The notes under the pieces were generated by a model, which ran no database searches, was not told the DNA's origin, and saw only the letters and a list, made by a program, of their open reading frames with translations. The translations under genes and the position numbers were made by a program. From positions 43,368,501 through 43,432,500 of the forward strand of contig JAEOAD010000012.1 in the NCBI GenBank assembly GCA_036365145.1: a DNA stretch of 64,000 bases, read 5' to 3'. The stretch is from Orientallactaga sibirica (Eukaryota > Chordata > Mammalia > Rodentia > Dipodidae). This document shows positions 44,419 through 55,377 of the stretch, in pieces (within the stretch, counting starts at the first letter, position 1; every line of letters begins with the position of its first letter).

Positions 44419-44628
44419 GGGCTGGAGAGATAGCTCAGCAGTTAAGGCGCTTGCCTGCAAAGCAAAAGGACCCAAGTTTGACTTCCTAGAACCCACATAA
44501 GCAAGATACTCATCATGGCTCATGCATCTGGACTTCATTTGCCCTGGTTAGAGACCCTGGCATACCCATTCTCTCTCTCTCCCTCCTTCCCTCTCTTTCA
44601 AATAAAAATAAAATATTTTTAAAAGAAA
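44419..44628 (+). mobile_element. DIP SINE
   Basis: gggctggagagatagctcag head, catcatggctcatgcatctg body, AAATAAAAATAAAATATT tail. Confidence 0.96.
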
Positions 44629-44864
44629 GACAAACACTAAAAGGAGACAAGCACATATTTTAAATACCATTTTTCAAACATATTAAATGCAAAAAAAGTA
44701 TCTAAAAATCTCCATGTAACTCTGAGCCATACTGCTGGTTGATGAATGGATTACTCTTACTCCTTAATACTCTCATAACTTATACTGGATTTGTTCTAAA
44801 CCTGAATCTATGACAAAAACCATCAGCACATTCATTCATTGTATAAGGACCGATGTTTAATATT

Positions 44865-45101
44865 CAGTTTATTTTTTTCTTATTGATTTATCTATCTATT
44901 TCTTTGACAGAGGGAGAAAGAGGCAGAGAAAGAATGAGAGAGAGACAGAGAATGGAAGTGCCAGGGTCCCAGCCAATGCAAATGAACTCCAGATTATGTG
45001 TCACTCACCTTGTGCATATGTCTTTTGTGGGTACTGGGGAAGAATCTGGGCCCTTAGGCTTCACAAACAAGCACCTTAATTACTCGGCAATCTCTCCAGC
45101 C
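44865..45101 (-). mobile_element. DIP SINE
   Basis: Minus-strand head gggctggagagattgccgag, body and GA-rich stretch (44910-44955), with a TTATTGATTTATCTATC tail side. Confidence 0.95.
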
Positions 45102-45927
45102 CATCTGTCAGTTTTTCATCACTTATAGCCTACCAATGCTGTCATGTATCTTGGTGAGATTCTCACCAAGATAACAACATTTGTAACTCCCAAGAACATG
45201 CTGCTTTATTTATTGTTATAAGGGTATGCTTCATACTAAGGTGGCATAGTCAACCCCATTCCTATTTTTTTTCAAGTAATTCCTTCAAGTAATTCTTCAG
45301 TGTCTTGATCTATAATTATTCTATGTTCTTCCATCTTTGGTTTCTTTAAATCCTAAGACTCTCATCATTATTAATCCAAGAGAGTACTAACCACGATTTT
45401 ATATGGAATCTCTGCTGAACATTTTGCTCAGTACTTTGTAATGCATTATTTCCAAAGCTGTGACAATTTTTTCTTTCTCTTTGCAGTTTTATCTCTATCC
45501 TGTCCTTTTATCTTGATCTTCAAATGTTTAGCTGTCTTTATTCACGCTAACCTCACTGCTTCATTTCTGTGATAATTCCATTATTTGCCTTCCTTTCTTT
45601 GTCTCTTGCCAGTCAGGAGCTTCACTCAAAGTAGTTTCCCACTGTAATTGGGGAATAATTGCTTGGGGAAAGTTCTAGAGTCTAATTAAATTTGACATTA
45701 ATTGCTTTCTAACTCTGGGGGTTGTTATAAATGAAAGTGAGCTGCTCATGGAATAATTGAAGTTTTCAGGAAACATATTATGGTCCTTTATATAGAGTCT
45801 TACATCATATAATGTAGAGTAAAAATCATGAGAGAGAAAAACTCAAGTAATAGTAAAAATAGGGCAATGTTAGAATAAAACATGCTAAGTTTTATATATA
45901 GAAATATATAAAATGTAAAAAATATAT

Positions 45928-45935
<8 letters not shown>
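45102..45935. other. unassigned DNA
   Basis: About 0.8 kb with nothing recognised. A pyrimidine tract before cag at 45475-45486 looks like a splice acceptor, but no open exon follows. Confidence 0.5.

Positions 45936-45971
<36 letters not shown>
45936..45971. repeat. (TA)n microsatellite
   Basis: Pure TA run of about 18 units. Confidence 0.95.
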
Positions 45972-45972
<1 letters not shown>

Positions 45973-46563
45973 CATTAGCCCTTTAATTTGTAAAATTTAT
46001 AAATTATGTAAAATATGTAAAAATTAGAAGCCAAGTATTTTTTGACTTTCTTAAATACATTTAAAGAAATAAAATACAGTTGGAGTTGAGGGAGCTTACT
46101 GTACAACAGGATAGACATATATGAAAAAACAATAAATTATTAAATCTAAACTTATGAGTATGGCGACTATATGTACACTAATTATTTGTAATATGAGAAT
46201 ATTACATATAGACAAGAATGGAATTAGAGATAAAAGGTTATATGAACCTTTAGCAACTGAAAGTCATAAAAATTGGGTTGATTCTTTTTTTCAAAATGCA
46301 ATGTAAAATACTCAAACACAGAGGAGAGAAAATGGCAAAGAGAATTGGTAGGGATTTTAAAATTTTTTATAGATATAATTGTAGAAAAATAGACAAACTT
46401 CAGGTTTACCAATGTTAGACAAATATCAGAATAAGGAAATAAATATAAACTCTTCCCAGATGCAAAAATGGGGCCAGATTATGCATTCACAGAACAGATA
46501 CCAACATATAAACTGATTAATGAGGATGGCAACTCAGTGTGTGAGTCTCATGGTGATATATAA

Positions 46564-46565
<2 letters not shown>
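45972..46565. other. unassigned AT-rich DNA
   Basis: Nothing recognised. Confidence 0.5.

Positions 46566-46610
<45 letters not shown>
46566..46610. repeat. (TA)n microsatellite
   Basis: Pure TA run of about 22 units. Confidence 0.95.
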
Positions 46611-46611
<1 letters not shown>

Positions 46612-47336
46612 ATATATACATTTAAAATTAAAATCAATTGATTTCATATGTTTTTAATATTGTCTATTTTTCAAGGTGTTAGATTCTGAAAAATAAAACC
46701 CATAATTTTCAAACTTGGTATCTCATACATGCTATAGAGCAGCAGTTAGAAATTAGAAGTCCTCAAAATAAAAGAATTGCCAAGAGAAAAAGCCCAATAT
46801 CTACCCAAATCTCTGCTTATCCACTAAATTATGCAAGCACAGGAACAGCCACAAGAATTCTTAAAAATAACATAAAAAAAGAGGCTATGTAACATGGGAA
46901 GCAAAACATTTTAGTTTGAATGTAGGCAAACTTCCAAACAGAACAATACATACAATGATAACTATAATAGGCAGACATTCTGTAAACTAAGATTTATAAT
47001 GCCCACTTTCAAGCAAAAAATCCTAGACAAAAAAATACCCCAAAGAAAACACACACCAGAAAATATGTACCATAGAAAAAATGACCATATGTGAGAGCAG
47101 TTTACAACCACTTGCTTGCTCAATGGAAAATAGGAAGAAGGGTGGCTCGATTTTAATCAGTGCCCAATGACTTCCTCAACTCAACTCTGATATGATCCTC
47201 TTCTGGAGCTGATGGTAGGCTCCTTACCAGAGTGTTAATAGCCACAGTAACTTCTTTTCCTTTCCATTCAGACCAACATACTTTCAGCAAGAAACACCAC
47301 GATGAAATATACACAAAGATGGAGGCTCTTAGTGGT
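46611..47336. other. unassigned AT-rich DNA
   Basis: Nothing recognised. Confidence 0.5.
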
Positions 47337-47350
47337 TGTGTGTGTGTGTG

Positions 47351-47404
<54 letters not shown>

Positions 47405-47411
47405 ACATATA
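47337..47411. repeat. compound (TG)n(TA)n(CA)n palindromic microsatellite
   Basis: A TG run, then about 22 TA units, then a CACACATACACAT run. The TG and CA arms are mutually complementary and the TA core is self-complementary, so the whole locus is one long inverted repeat. Confidence 0.95.
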
Positions 47412-47520
47412 TGAAACCATTAAGAACTTCTTTTTTCTTTTTGCACAGATATATGCAAAATACCTGTTCACTGTAACACAAACAACTAAATTCTTAACAG
47501 ATAACAAATACTACATTATC

Positions 47521-47702
47521 AAAAGTGAAGTGTAAAAGCCAGGTGTGGTGGTGCACACCTTTAAACCCAACCCTCAGGAGGCAGAGGAATGAGGATTGCC
47601 GTGAGTTCAATGCCACCCTGAGACTACATAGTGAGTTCCTGGTCAGCCTGAGCTAGAGTGAGACCCTACCTCAAACAAACAAACAAAAAAAAGTGAAGTG
47701 TA
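47521..47702 (+). mobile_element. B1 SINE with 14-bp target duplication
   Basis: The element (47535-47688) is flanked by aaaagtgaagtgta at 47521-47534 and 47689-47702, perfect. Body from gccaggtgtggtggtgcaca to gtgagaccctacctc, tail (CAAA)n. Confidence 0.97.
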
Positions 47703-48183
47703 TATATACACACATTTATATATCTTTATATATGTATTTGTATCTTTAATATATATGAAAGGCCTTATTCTAAACTATTGCAAAAGAGAATAAAGAAAGA
47801 TCTCAATATGTTGAATAATTACTTAAACTACTAGATAGTTCTAATCGCTGGAGTAAATCAGTAGAAAATGCTGGAGGACATTATGGCAGAGGCTGCTCCT
47901 GCACCAGAGCCATCTGGACTTGTTAATTGGCATGTGCTGAAATAGGTCCTCACCCTGCCACAGAGACTGGCAGACAGGGCACTATCTTTCTTGATTACTA
48001 CTTTTTTAATGGATGACTTCTAAATCCTTGAGAAAGACTTATCTGGGTTTTCAAAGTGGCAAGAGGCTGGGAGAAGATTTATCTCTTAAAGAGAATTGAA
48101 AACAATTTAAAGTTGAGTCCTCCAAAGTAAATCCACTAAGGAAAGGAAAGTGGGAATTAAAACACATGTTAAAAATATTTGCT
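47703..48183. other. unassigned DNA
   Basis: Nothing recognised up to the L1 5' end. Confidence 0.45.
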
Positions 48184-48640
48184 GGTTAGGGGTGTGGTGG
48201 TGTGCTGGTGTGGAGTGAGTAGGCAAGACCTCCTGACTCCTTCCAGCTCCCTGGTGTGTGTTCCCTGCTTGTACAATGAGAGGGTAGGCACAGCAGTGTG
48301 GAGTGACTAGGCCAGACCCAAGTCCTGGCTCCTTCCAGCTCCCTGATCCGAATTCCCTACATGGACAGTGTGGGGTGGTACAGTGATGTGGAGTGACTGT
48401 GTCCCCTGTGTCCCCTGGCTTCTCCCAGATCCCTGGTCTGGGTTCCCTGTACTGACAGTGTGTGGGCTGGCATGGTGGTGTGGAGTGACTAGGCCAGACC
48501 TCTGTCTCCTGGCTCCTCCCAGTTCCCTGGTCTGGGTTCCCAGTGTGCCAGCTGGTGCAGCATGGAGTGAGTCGGCCAGATTCCTGTTCCCAGGTTCCTC
48601 CCAGTCTACTGGTGGTCCTGGTAGGTCCCTTTGTACCTTG
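48184..48640 (+). promoter_or_regulatory. L1 5'UTR tandem monomers (~90 bp, about 5 units)
   Basis: The anchor tggagtga recurs at 48211, 48299, 48389, 48481 and 48563, spacing 88, 90, 92 and 82 bp. Each unit also holds a tagg-cagacc block, ctggctcctcccag and tccctggtctgggttccct. Rodent L1s are known for promoters made of tandem 5'UTR monomers. These units do not look like the mouse A, F or Tf types as I remember them. The 131-codon open frame here is not a gene. Confidence 0.85.
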
Positions 48641-48818
48641 CTTGGGGAGGCCTGGTCCCTATGTGAGCTGTGGAATCAGAACTTTTGCTCTGGCATCCTA
48701 ACTGGCCACTGGGTAGCAACATCCTTGTTCACCTGCATTAGAGGTGCATGGGACAAAGGCTAAAAACTTGCTTCCTCCACAGTACAATAAAGAGTCATCT
48801 TAAAATCAGAAGACAACA

Positions 48819-50005
48819 ATGCAAAATGCCAACAAAAGTCAGAAAACTGAGACATCTCTACCAAGGATGGCTAGTCCTACAATGGAAGCCTCCAATGAAA
48901 TAATAGAGAAATCAACAGAAATTCACTAACAAAAAGAAAAAAAAAATGGAAAAAAAAACAAAGAGACCCTGATAAAAAAATGTCGCTGAAATTGAAGCAA
49001 ACCATCAAAGAATCAACAATAATAACAATAAAAATGAATACAATTGTCTCCTAAAGTGTTGAGCTTTTAACAATAAGCTTAAATTGATTGAAGAAAATGT
49101 TAGACCCCTCCAAAGAGATATGAATAAATTCAAGGTGAGTCAAGAAATAGAAGATCTCAACAATGAGTTGATTAAGGTTAATGAAGACTTGATCAAATGC
49201 AAGAATGAATTCCAGGAAGCATCAAGAAAATCATAATTTGAATTGAAATTGTACCTCAAAAAAGAGATGGACATGATGCAAAATAATTCAACAAAAAATA
49301 AAAATTAAAGGCAAATTATAAAAACCTCTCTAGAACTCGTCACCAATGGAGTTACTCATGTGGAAGACAGAACCTCTGACCTGGATGACAAGATAGAAGA
49401 AATTGATCAGGTGGCCAAAAACTTTGCTAAGTTCAAAAAATCAAGTGAACAGAATAGAAGGGAACCATGGGATACCCTAAAACTACCAAAAATCTAATTA
49501 TGGGTATACCAGGAGAGGAAATCCAGGCCAGAGGCATAGAAAACATGCTCAATAAAATTATTGACGAAAAAATTCCAAATCTCTCAAAAGAGAGGCCCAT
49601 CCAGATACAAGACACCCACAGAACAGCAAACAGGCAGGTCCAAAGAAGAAAGTCTTCAAGACCCTTACCAACAAAAACAAAGAGAGAGTGTTAAAAGCAA
49701 CAAGAGAGAAACAACACTAAACATGCAAAGGCAATCCCATAAGAATTACATCAGATTTCTCAATGGAAACCCTGAAAGCCAGAGGGCCTGGAATGGAACA
49801 CTTCAAACTCAAAAAAACAATGGCTTCTAACCCAAGCTACTCTACCCAGCAAAAGTATCCCTCATAATAGATGGTGAAAGATAAACTTTCTATGAAAAAT
49901 GTCAACACTATGATTATATGAATACAAAGCCAAACCTACAGAGAATACTTGATGGAGTACTCCACACAAAACAGTGAAACAACCAATCTCAAGAGCCAAC
50001 AAGCT
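48819..50005 (+). pseudogene. L1 ORF1 pseudogene (copy 2)
   Basis: Start at ATG 48819 gives a clean 34-codon N-terminus (MQNANKSQKTETS...) before the first stop. Lysine/Glu/Asn-rich coiled-coil-like sequence follows to about 49400. The RRM core is in the frame at 49467-49694: NMLNKIIDEKIPNLS, ERPIQIQDTHRTANRQ. The C-terminal domain continues in shifted frames (NYIRFLNGNPESQRAWN at 49747-49800, then KVSLIIDGE and [16 protein letters not shown] to about 49960). Broken by several stops and frameshifts. The 3' end runs into the deletion junction. Confidence 0.88.
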
Positions 50006-50589
50006 AATACAATATACACTAATACAATACCAAAACCAGACAGACTTGAAACAAGGAAAGAATACTGTAGGATACTATCCCTAATCAATTTAGATGCAAA
50101 GATCCTGAACAAAATCCTTGCAAATCGAGTTCAACAATACATCAAAAGCATTATCCACCTTTATCAAGCTGGCCTCATCCCTGGGTTGCAGGGATGGTTT
50201 AACATATGGAAATCCATCAACATAATACACTACAAAAGTAAACTTAACATAAGAACCATATGATCATCTCAATTGATGCAGAGAAGGCCTTTAACAAAAT
50301 ACAATATCACTTCATAATCAAAACACTGGAAAGAATAGGCATGGAGATTTTCTATCTCAACACAATAAAGGCTATATATAAAGCTCTTAAAGCCCAAATA
50401 ATACTTAATGGGGTAAATCTCAAGGAGGTCCCACTGAGATTGGGAGCAAGACTGGGTGCCCACTCTCACCACTGCTCTTCAATGTAGTACTAATAATACT
50501 ATCCCAAGCACTAAGACAGGAGAATGAAATAAAAGGGATTCAAATTGAAAAGAAAGAATTCAAATTAGCTCTGTTTGTAGATGACATGA

Positions 50590-50629
<40 letters not shown>

Positions 50630-52254
50630 ATATATATGTGATCCAAAAGTCTCCATCTCAAAACTTCTAAGGATACAAAGGATACAAAATCAAAGCACAA
50701 AAATCTGTAGTTTTTCCATATGCAAAGGACAATTATACAGAGAAAGAAATCAGTGAGACTGTCCCATTTTCATTTGCAACAACAACAACAAAATACCTTG
50801 GAATAACACTAACCAAAGATGTGAAAGACCTATATAATGAAAACAAAAAAAACAACAACAACAACAACAAAACTCAAGAAAGAAATCAAAGAGGACTTGA
50901 GAAGATGGAAAGACCTCCCATGTTCCTGGATAGGTAGAATTAATATTGTGAAAATAGCAATTCTAAAAAAAAATATACATATTTAACACAATATCAATAA
51001 ACATTTCAGCATCATTCTTCACAGAGATTGAAAAAATGATCTCACAATTCTTATAGAATGACAGAAGTCCTCAGATATCCAAACATATCCTCAGGAAATA
51101 AAAGCTATATTATAAACCCATAGTGACAAAAACAACATGGTTCTGGAATAAAAACAAAAACATAGACCAAAGGAACAGAATTGAAGATCCAGACCTTAGG
51201 TCAAGTAACTACAACTGTTTAGTGTTTGACAAAGGTGCCAATAATGTACACTGGTGAAAAGACAGCATCTTCAACAAATGGTGTTGGACAAATTGGATGA
51301 CCATATGTAGAAAAATGAAATCAGACCCACTCTTTTTTCCATAAACAAAAAAATCAAGACCAAATGGATTAAAGATGTCAATATAAGATCTGAAACTCTT
51401 CAACTACTGGAAGAAAAAATAGGAGACAATGGGAAAAGACTTCTTGAACAAAGCCCCAGTAGCCCAGGAAATTAAATAAACACTCAACCAATGGGATCTC
51501 ATGAAGCTAAAAGTCTTTTGCACAGACAAACATTCCATAAGCAGAGCCAATATATTGTCCACTGAATGGGAGAAAAATCTTTGCTAGCTAAGCCACTGAC
51601 AGAAGCCTAATATCTAGAATCTACAAAGAACTCAAAAAACTAAACAATCAAAAACTAACAACCCACTCTAAAAGTGGAGCAGAGAAATGAAGAGGGAGTT
51701 CTCAGAGGAAGAATTACAAATGGCTGACACACACTTAAGGAAATTTTTAACATCCCTAACCATTAGGGAAATGCAAATTAAAACAAGTATGAAATTCCAC
51801 CTTACCCCAGTAAGGATAGCAAATATTAAAATATCAAATGAAAACAAATGTTGGCGAGGATGTGGAGAAATAGGAACACATATCCACTATGAAAATCAAT
51901 ATAGAGACTCTATATTCATCCTGAAAAGGTTACCAATAGGTCCTGTTATTCCCTTACTGGGCATTTACCCTCAAAGCTACACATCTAAGTTCAGAAATAT
52001 TTGCTTTGCCATGTTAATAGCTGCTCAATTAATAATAGCTAAAACCTGGAATCAACCCAGATGCCCATCATTGGATGAATGGATAACCAAGATGTGGTAT
52101 ATCTACATGATAGAATTCTACTTAGCAGTAAGAAAAAAAGGACAAATTGAAATTTGTAGAAAAATGGTCAAACTTGGAACAGATCATTCTAAGTGAACTC
52201 ACACAATCACAGAAAAACAATTGTCACATGGTCTTACTCATGTGAGGTTCCTAA
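50006..52254 (+). pseudogene. L1 ORF2 pseudogene lacking endonuclease (copy 2)
   Basis: Opens directly at the RT segment [16 protein letters not shown], then [21 protein letters not shown] and [20 protein letters not shown], then the palm part [15 protein letters not shown] (50260 onward). The catalytic box is FVDDMI at about 50573-50590, where FADDMI is usual, immediately followed by a (CA)n array. [19 protein letters not shown] follows at about 50790-50850. The C-terminal domain is open over 51687-52196 with CWRGCGEIGTHIHY in the Cys/His cluster, although the later Cys is lost (YENQY). The family stop lies at 52252-52254. Non-functional. Confidence 0.9.
50591..50627. repeat. (CA)n microsatellite in RT coding region
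   Basis: CA run of about 18 units, followed by GTATATATATGTG, placed between the codons for FVDDMI and the expected ILYI...DPK segment. Confidence 0.96.
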
Positions 52255-53585
52255 CCTGGATCAACCTGAGTTGCTGACATATCTGAATGGCATCTCCAGA
52301 TTTGGACAATAGGGAAGGTAGGGTGTAGGGGGAAAAGGATAGGATGGGGAACACAAAATTGAACTCAAATTTAACTGGTACCATAGAATCCTATATCCTG
52401 GACATTAGACTAAAAGATGGAGCCCTCAAGAGAACCAAAGGGGGAGCACCTGAATTGAAGGGTCCTGGAGAGAATGAGAACAAGCCTATCCTTAATTTTT
52501 TCTTTTTTCTCTTTCTTCTCTTTTTCTTTCTTTCTTTTTTGTTCCCTTGGCATTGGCCTGTAATTCCCTATACTAGGATGTGGTTTACATCAACAATGAT
52601 CTGTTGATGAGAGAGACCTACTAGATGTCCCAAAACAAATAAGACAGACTTCTGTCAGAGCACTTGATTATCCACCAGAGGTTAATGGTAAGACCCTACT
52701 GCTGAAGACACCATACACTATTGGCACAGACCATGTAGAGACCTGGTTGTAATCCAGAAGAAAGCCAGTCCCCAGAAAATTAGCCCATCTAGTGCTGGAA
52801 GGTGCTATATGAGCTACCAGAGGAAGTAGCCAACATCTGTCTGAGCAACTCAAAGTCTAAGAAACTTAGAAATAAACTACCTGATGTGATGCTCACACAA
52901 GTGTAATAGTGGCACACAGCCATGGTGGGTAACCAACTACTCTTGGATTAGTTAACAGATCCACTCAGTGGAAAGGAATCTGGAACTGGGAAACAAGTTA
53001 GAATCATATGAAGATAATGATTTTGCTTCCCAATGTCAAGCTCCCACTAACCTTGGGGTATAAGAGGGTCTACACCCTTTAACTTCTCTGTAAATTAATA
53101 ATGGTTACCCCGTTTAACTGGTATTGACCTCACTCTCCATTGGAGATTCTGCTGCTCTTTATCAGGTGTGAGCAGGATCTGAGGAGATAAACGACCCAGC
53201 ACATTTCACCCCGGCCCCAGCTGAAACTACAGAGGAAATGTGGAAATGAGCAAGAAACTGGTTTTCTCAGTGAATTGGATATCAGCACAAGGGTAAAGGA
53301 AATAGACACTGAGGACTCACAACACCTACCAAACCAGAGATCCAAAGGCTCCTAAGAGCCCATCACTGAAGTAGACTTAAAATGCACCCAACATAGCTCA
53401 GTGAATTTTGCAGAAGAGGGGATGGAAAGATAGTTAGAGTCACAAGTTGGGACATTTTGGACAGAGAAATTGCCTCTCCCTCCTAACTGACTGCTACCCC
53501 CATAATGCATGACCATGATGGTACCAGCATGTTTTGATTACATACTAAATATGTCCATAAATAATAAAAATAAATTTAAGAAAAC
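52255..53585 (+). other. L1 3'UTR (copy 2)
   Basis: Shares blocks with copies 1 and 3 (taactggtaccatagaa, gatctgttgatgagaga, atgatggtaccagcatg). It has a G-rich tract at 52311-52350 and a pyrimidine tract at 52497-52540. The end is A-rich (53565-53600). Confidence 0.85.
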
Positions 53586-53628
53586 AGAAAAACAAATCAT
53601 TTTGAATATTTTATACAATTCAAGTTAA

Positions 53629-53731
53629 GTTTTATTTATTTATTCACATATTTATTTATTTACTTCGGTTTTTCAAGGTAGGGTCTTGCTCTAACTCAAG
53701 CTGACCTAAGTTCACTATGTACTCTCAGGCA
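53629..53731 (-). mobile_element. B1 SINE 3' half
   Basis: TTATTTATTT tail side, then ttcaaggtagggtcttgctc, taactcaagctgacctaagt and tgtactctcaggca. The 5' half of B1 is missing. Confidence 0.85.
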
Positions 53732-53733
53732 TT

Positions 53734-53969
53734 TTTTTAAAATTATAAAATCATTATAAATATTTTTCAATGCTGTTTAAATAGTCAATATAAAATAATA
53801 TATCACGTTTTATATACCAAGAAAAAATAACTTGATAATGATATTTAAAATGACATTTATGGGAAAGAAACATTTAGGAAAACAAAGCAGATTTAACTAA
53901 AATATTATAATTAAGAAGCAAATTTAACAAAGCCACTAAAAGTGTGTGATTATAAAAGGATCAATTATA
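53734..53969. other. unassigned AT-rich DNA
   Basis: Nothing recognised. Confidence 0.5.
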
Positions 53970-54045
53970 GGAGTTAGGGAGATAGTACAGTCAGTATAGT
54001 GCCAAACTTGCAAATATGAGGACTTGAGTTCAGTCACCAAAACAC
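53970..54045 (+). mobile_element. tRNA-headed SINE fragment
   Basis: ggagttagggagatagtaca, then tgaggacttgagttcagtca follow the A-box and B-box spacing of B2/DIP-type heads. Old and short. Confidence 0.45.
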
Positions 54046-54280
54046 GAAACAAAAATGACATCAAAAGGGAGACTAACTAGAAGGGAAGGGATTTGATGGA
54101 CGGTGGATTTGAGAGGGGAAGAATGCAAGTGGTGGAAGGAATTATCATGGTTTATTGTCTATACTTATGGAAGCTGACAATATTTTTTTTTTTTAAAGCC
54201 ATGTATGGTGGGACACTGAGATTGGTAGACCACATATGTTCTAATTAGGCAAGGTCCAAGCCAATGAATGACTCTCTTCT
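54046..54280. other. unassigned DNA
   Basis: T-run at 54183-54194. Nothing else recognised. Confidence 0.45.
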
Positions 54281-54537
54281 AAAAATGTAAATTATGGGCT
54301 GGAGAGATGGCTTAGCTTTAGCTGTTAAGGCACATGCCTGCAAAGGCTAAAGACCCTGGTTCGATTCTCCAGGTCCCATGTAAGCCAGATGCACATGGTG
54401 GCACATGCATCTGGAGCAGTGGCTAGAGGCCCTGGCACACCCATTCTCATTCTTTCTCTCTCCCTCTCTCTGTCTCTAGTAAATAAATAAATAAAAATAA
54501 AATCTTTTTTTAAAAGCTTTAAAAAATGTAAATTATG
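54281..54537 (+). mobile_element. DIP SINE with 16-bp target duplication and duplicated A-box part
   Basis: The element (54297-54521) is flanked by aaaaatgtaaattatg at both ends, perfect. The head reads ggctggagagatggcttagc and then repeats tttagc before tgttaagg, a small duplication within the A-box region. The B-box region ggttcgattct is nearly perfect. The body keeps cacatggtggcacatgcatc but lacks the agtttgtttg block. Confidence 0.97.
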
Positions 54538-54579
54538 TTCTTGAAGAATGACACCAGAGTTTACCATTTACTGTACAAA

Positions 54580-54645
54580 TGCATACACACATATGTATAC
54601 ACACACACTCATGTGCGCACTTATACATGCAAATACACACCCAAT
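54580..54645. repeat. CA-rich low-complexity sequence
   Basis: Interrupted CACACA/CATATG repeats. Confidence 0.75.
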
Positions 54646-54773
54646 CAATTATATTTCTCTGAAAGACAAAGAAAAATAAAGACATATTAAAAATGATTCA
54701 GAGATTTAAAAGTTACAAAATACATCTTCCTAGTATATATATTCTAGCTTTGACCTGAATGAGTGATTACTTT

Positions 54774-54847
54774 TTTTGAGAATACATAATTTATCTTTGG
54801 AGACCTTGAATTTTGAGAATACATAATTTATCTTTGGAGACCTTGAA
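54774..54847 (+). repeat. perfect 37-bp tandem duplication
   Basis: Two identical adjacent units (54774-54810 and 54811-54847), each containing gagaatacataatttatc and tttggagaccttgaa. There is no flanking repeat, so this is a recent local duplication. Confidence 0.97.
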
Positions 54848-55350
54848 TTTCCTATGTATTCAGCTCCAATTTTTTCTCTTAATAACAGCTTAAATCCATC
54901 GGTTATCTAGATATGTGTAAAAGTATTAAGTACCATGCACAAAGTGAGTGATTTCTCTGTTTCTCCATAATTATGTATCAGGTGTCTGGATTCCAGAAAC
55001 AAGATTTCAGTTCCAAATAACCTAAATGAATTGTTAGCTAGAGAGATTCGTTTTGCTGTTAAGATGTATATTCTTGTTCTTTATCTCTGTAGGATTTATT
55101 TCATCTTAAAAATGATGTCATGAAGAATTAGAATAGAAACTGGTAGACAAAGAATAATGAAATTGATCAAATAACATGGAAAATTGTGACATAGAATATA
55201 CTTTTAATAATTGTGTTAAATTGTTTCTCAGAATATTTCTGAAAATTCTTGGTATCGTGATTTCCAGATTGTGCAGGTCAAAACTTATTAGAAATTTTAA
55301 AATTAAACTAAGAAACATATTTTTATCCACGTAAGTAAACTAGTTCTAAG
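54848..55350. other. unassigned AT-rich DNA
   Basis: Nothing recognised. Confidence 0.5.
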
Positions 55351-55377
55351 TTTTTTTTTTTTTTTTTTTTTTTTTTT
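55351..55377. repeat. (T)27 run
   Basis: Homopolymer without a recognisable SINE body on either side. Confidence 0.9.

Larger units (their letters stand above)
48184..53585 (+). mobile_element. L1 LINE (copy 2) with 5'UTR monomers and internal deletion
   Basis: Order: tandem-monomer 5'UTR (48184-48640), 5'UTR unique part, ORF1 (from ATG 48819), a junction near 50010 where about 1.6 kb is missing (whole endonuclease and the RT N-terminus), RT palm onward, ORF2 C-terminus, 3'UTR (52255-53570) and an A-rich end. It has fewer disruptions than copy 1 but many stops. The presence of a real 5' end separates it from the truncated copies in this window. Confidence 0.95.

Noticed and set aside
45470..45620. 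Possible exon after a pyrimidine tract and cag (splice-acceptor look)
   Set aside because: No open frame of useful length and no donor partner. Pyrimidine tracts followed by cag are common by chance in this AT-rich DNA.
48184..48640. Regularly spaced repeats considered as a CRISPR array
   Set aside because: Units are imperfect, ~90 bp and lack the short-repeat/unique-spacer alternation. They sit at the 5' end of an L1 in a mammalian genome.
48368..48763. 131-codon open frame rich in Trp, Pro, Cys and Ser
   Set aside because: It lies across the tandem monomers of the L1 5'UTR. Its repetitive protein sequence follows from the repeats and it has no family resemblance.
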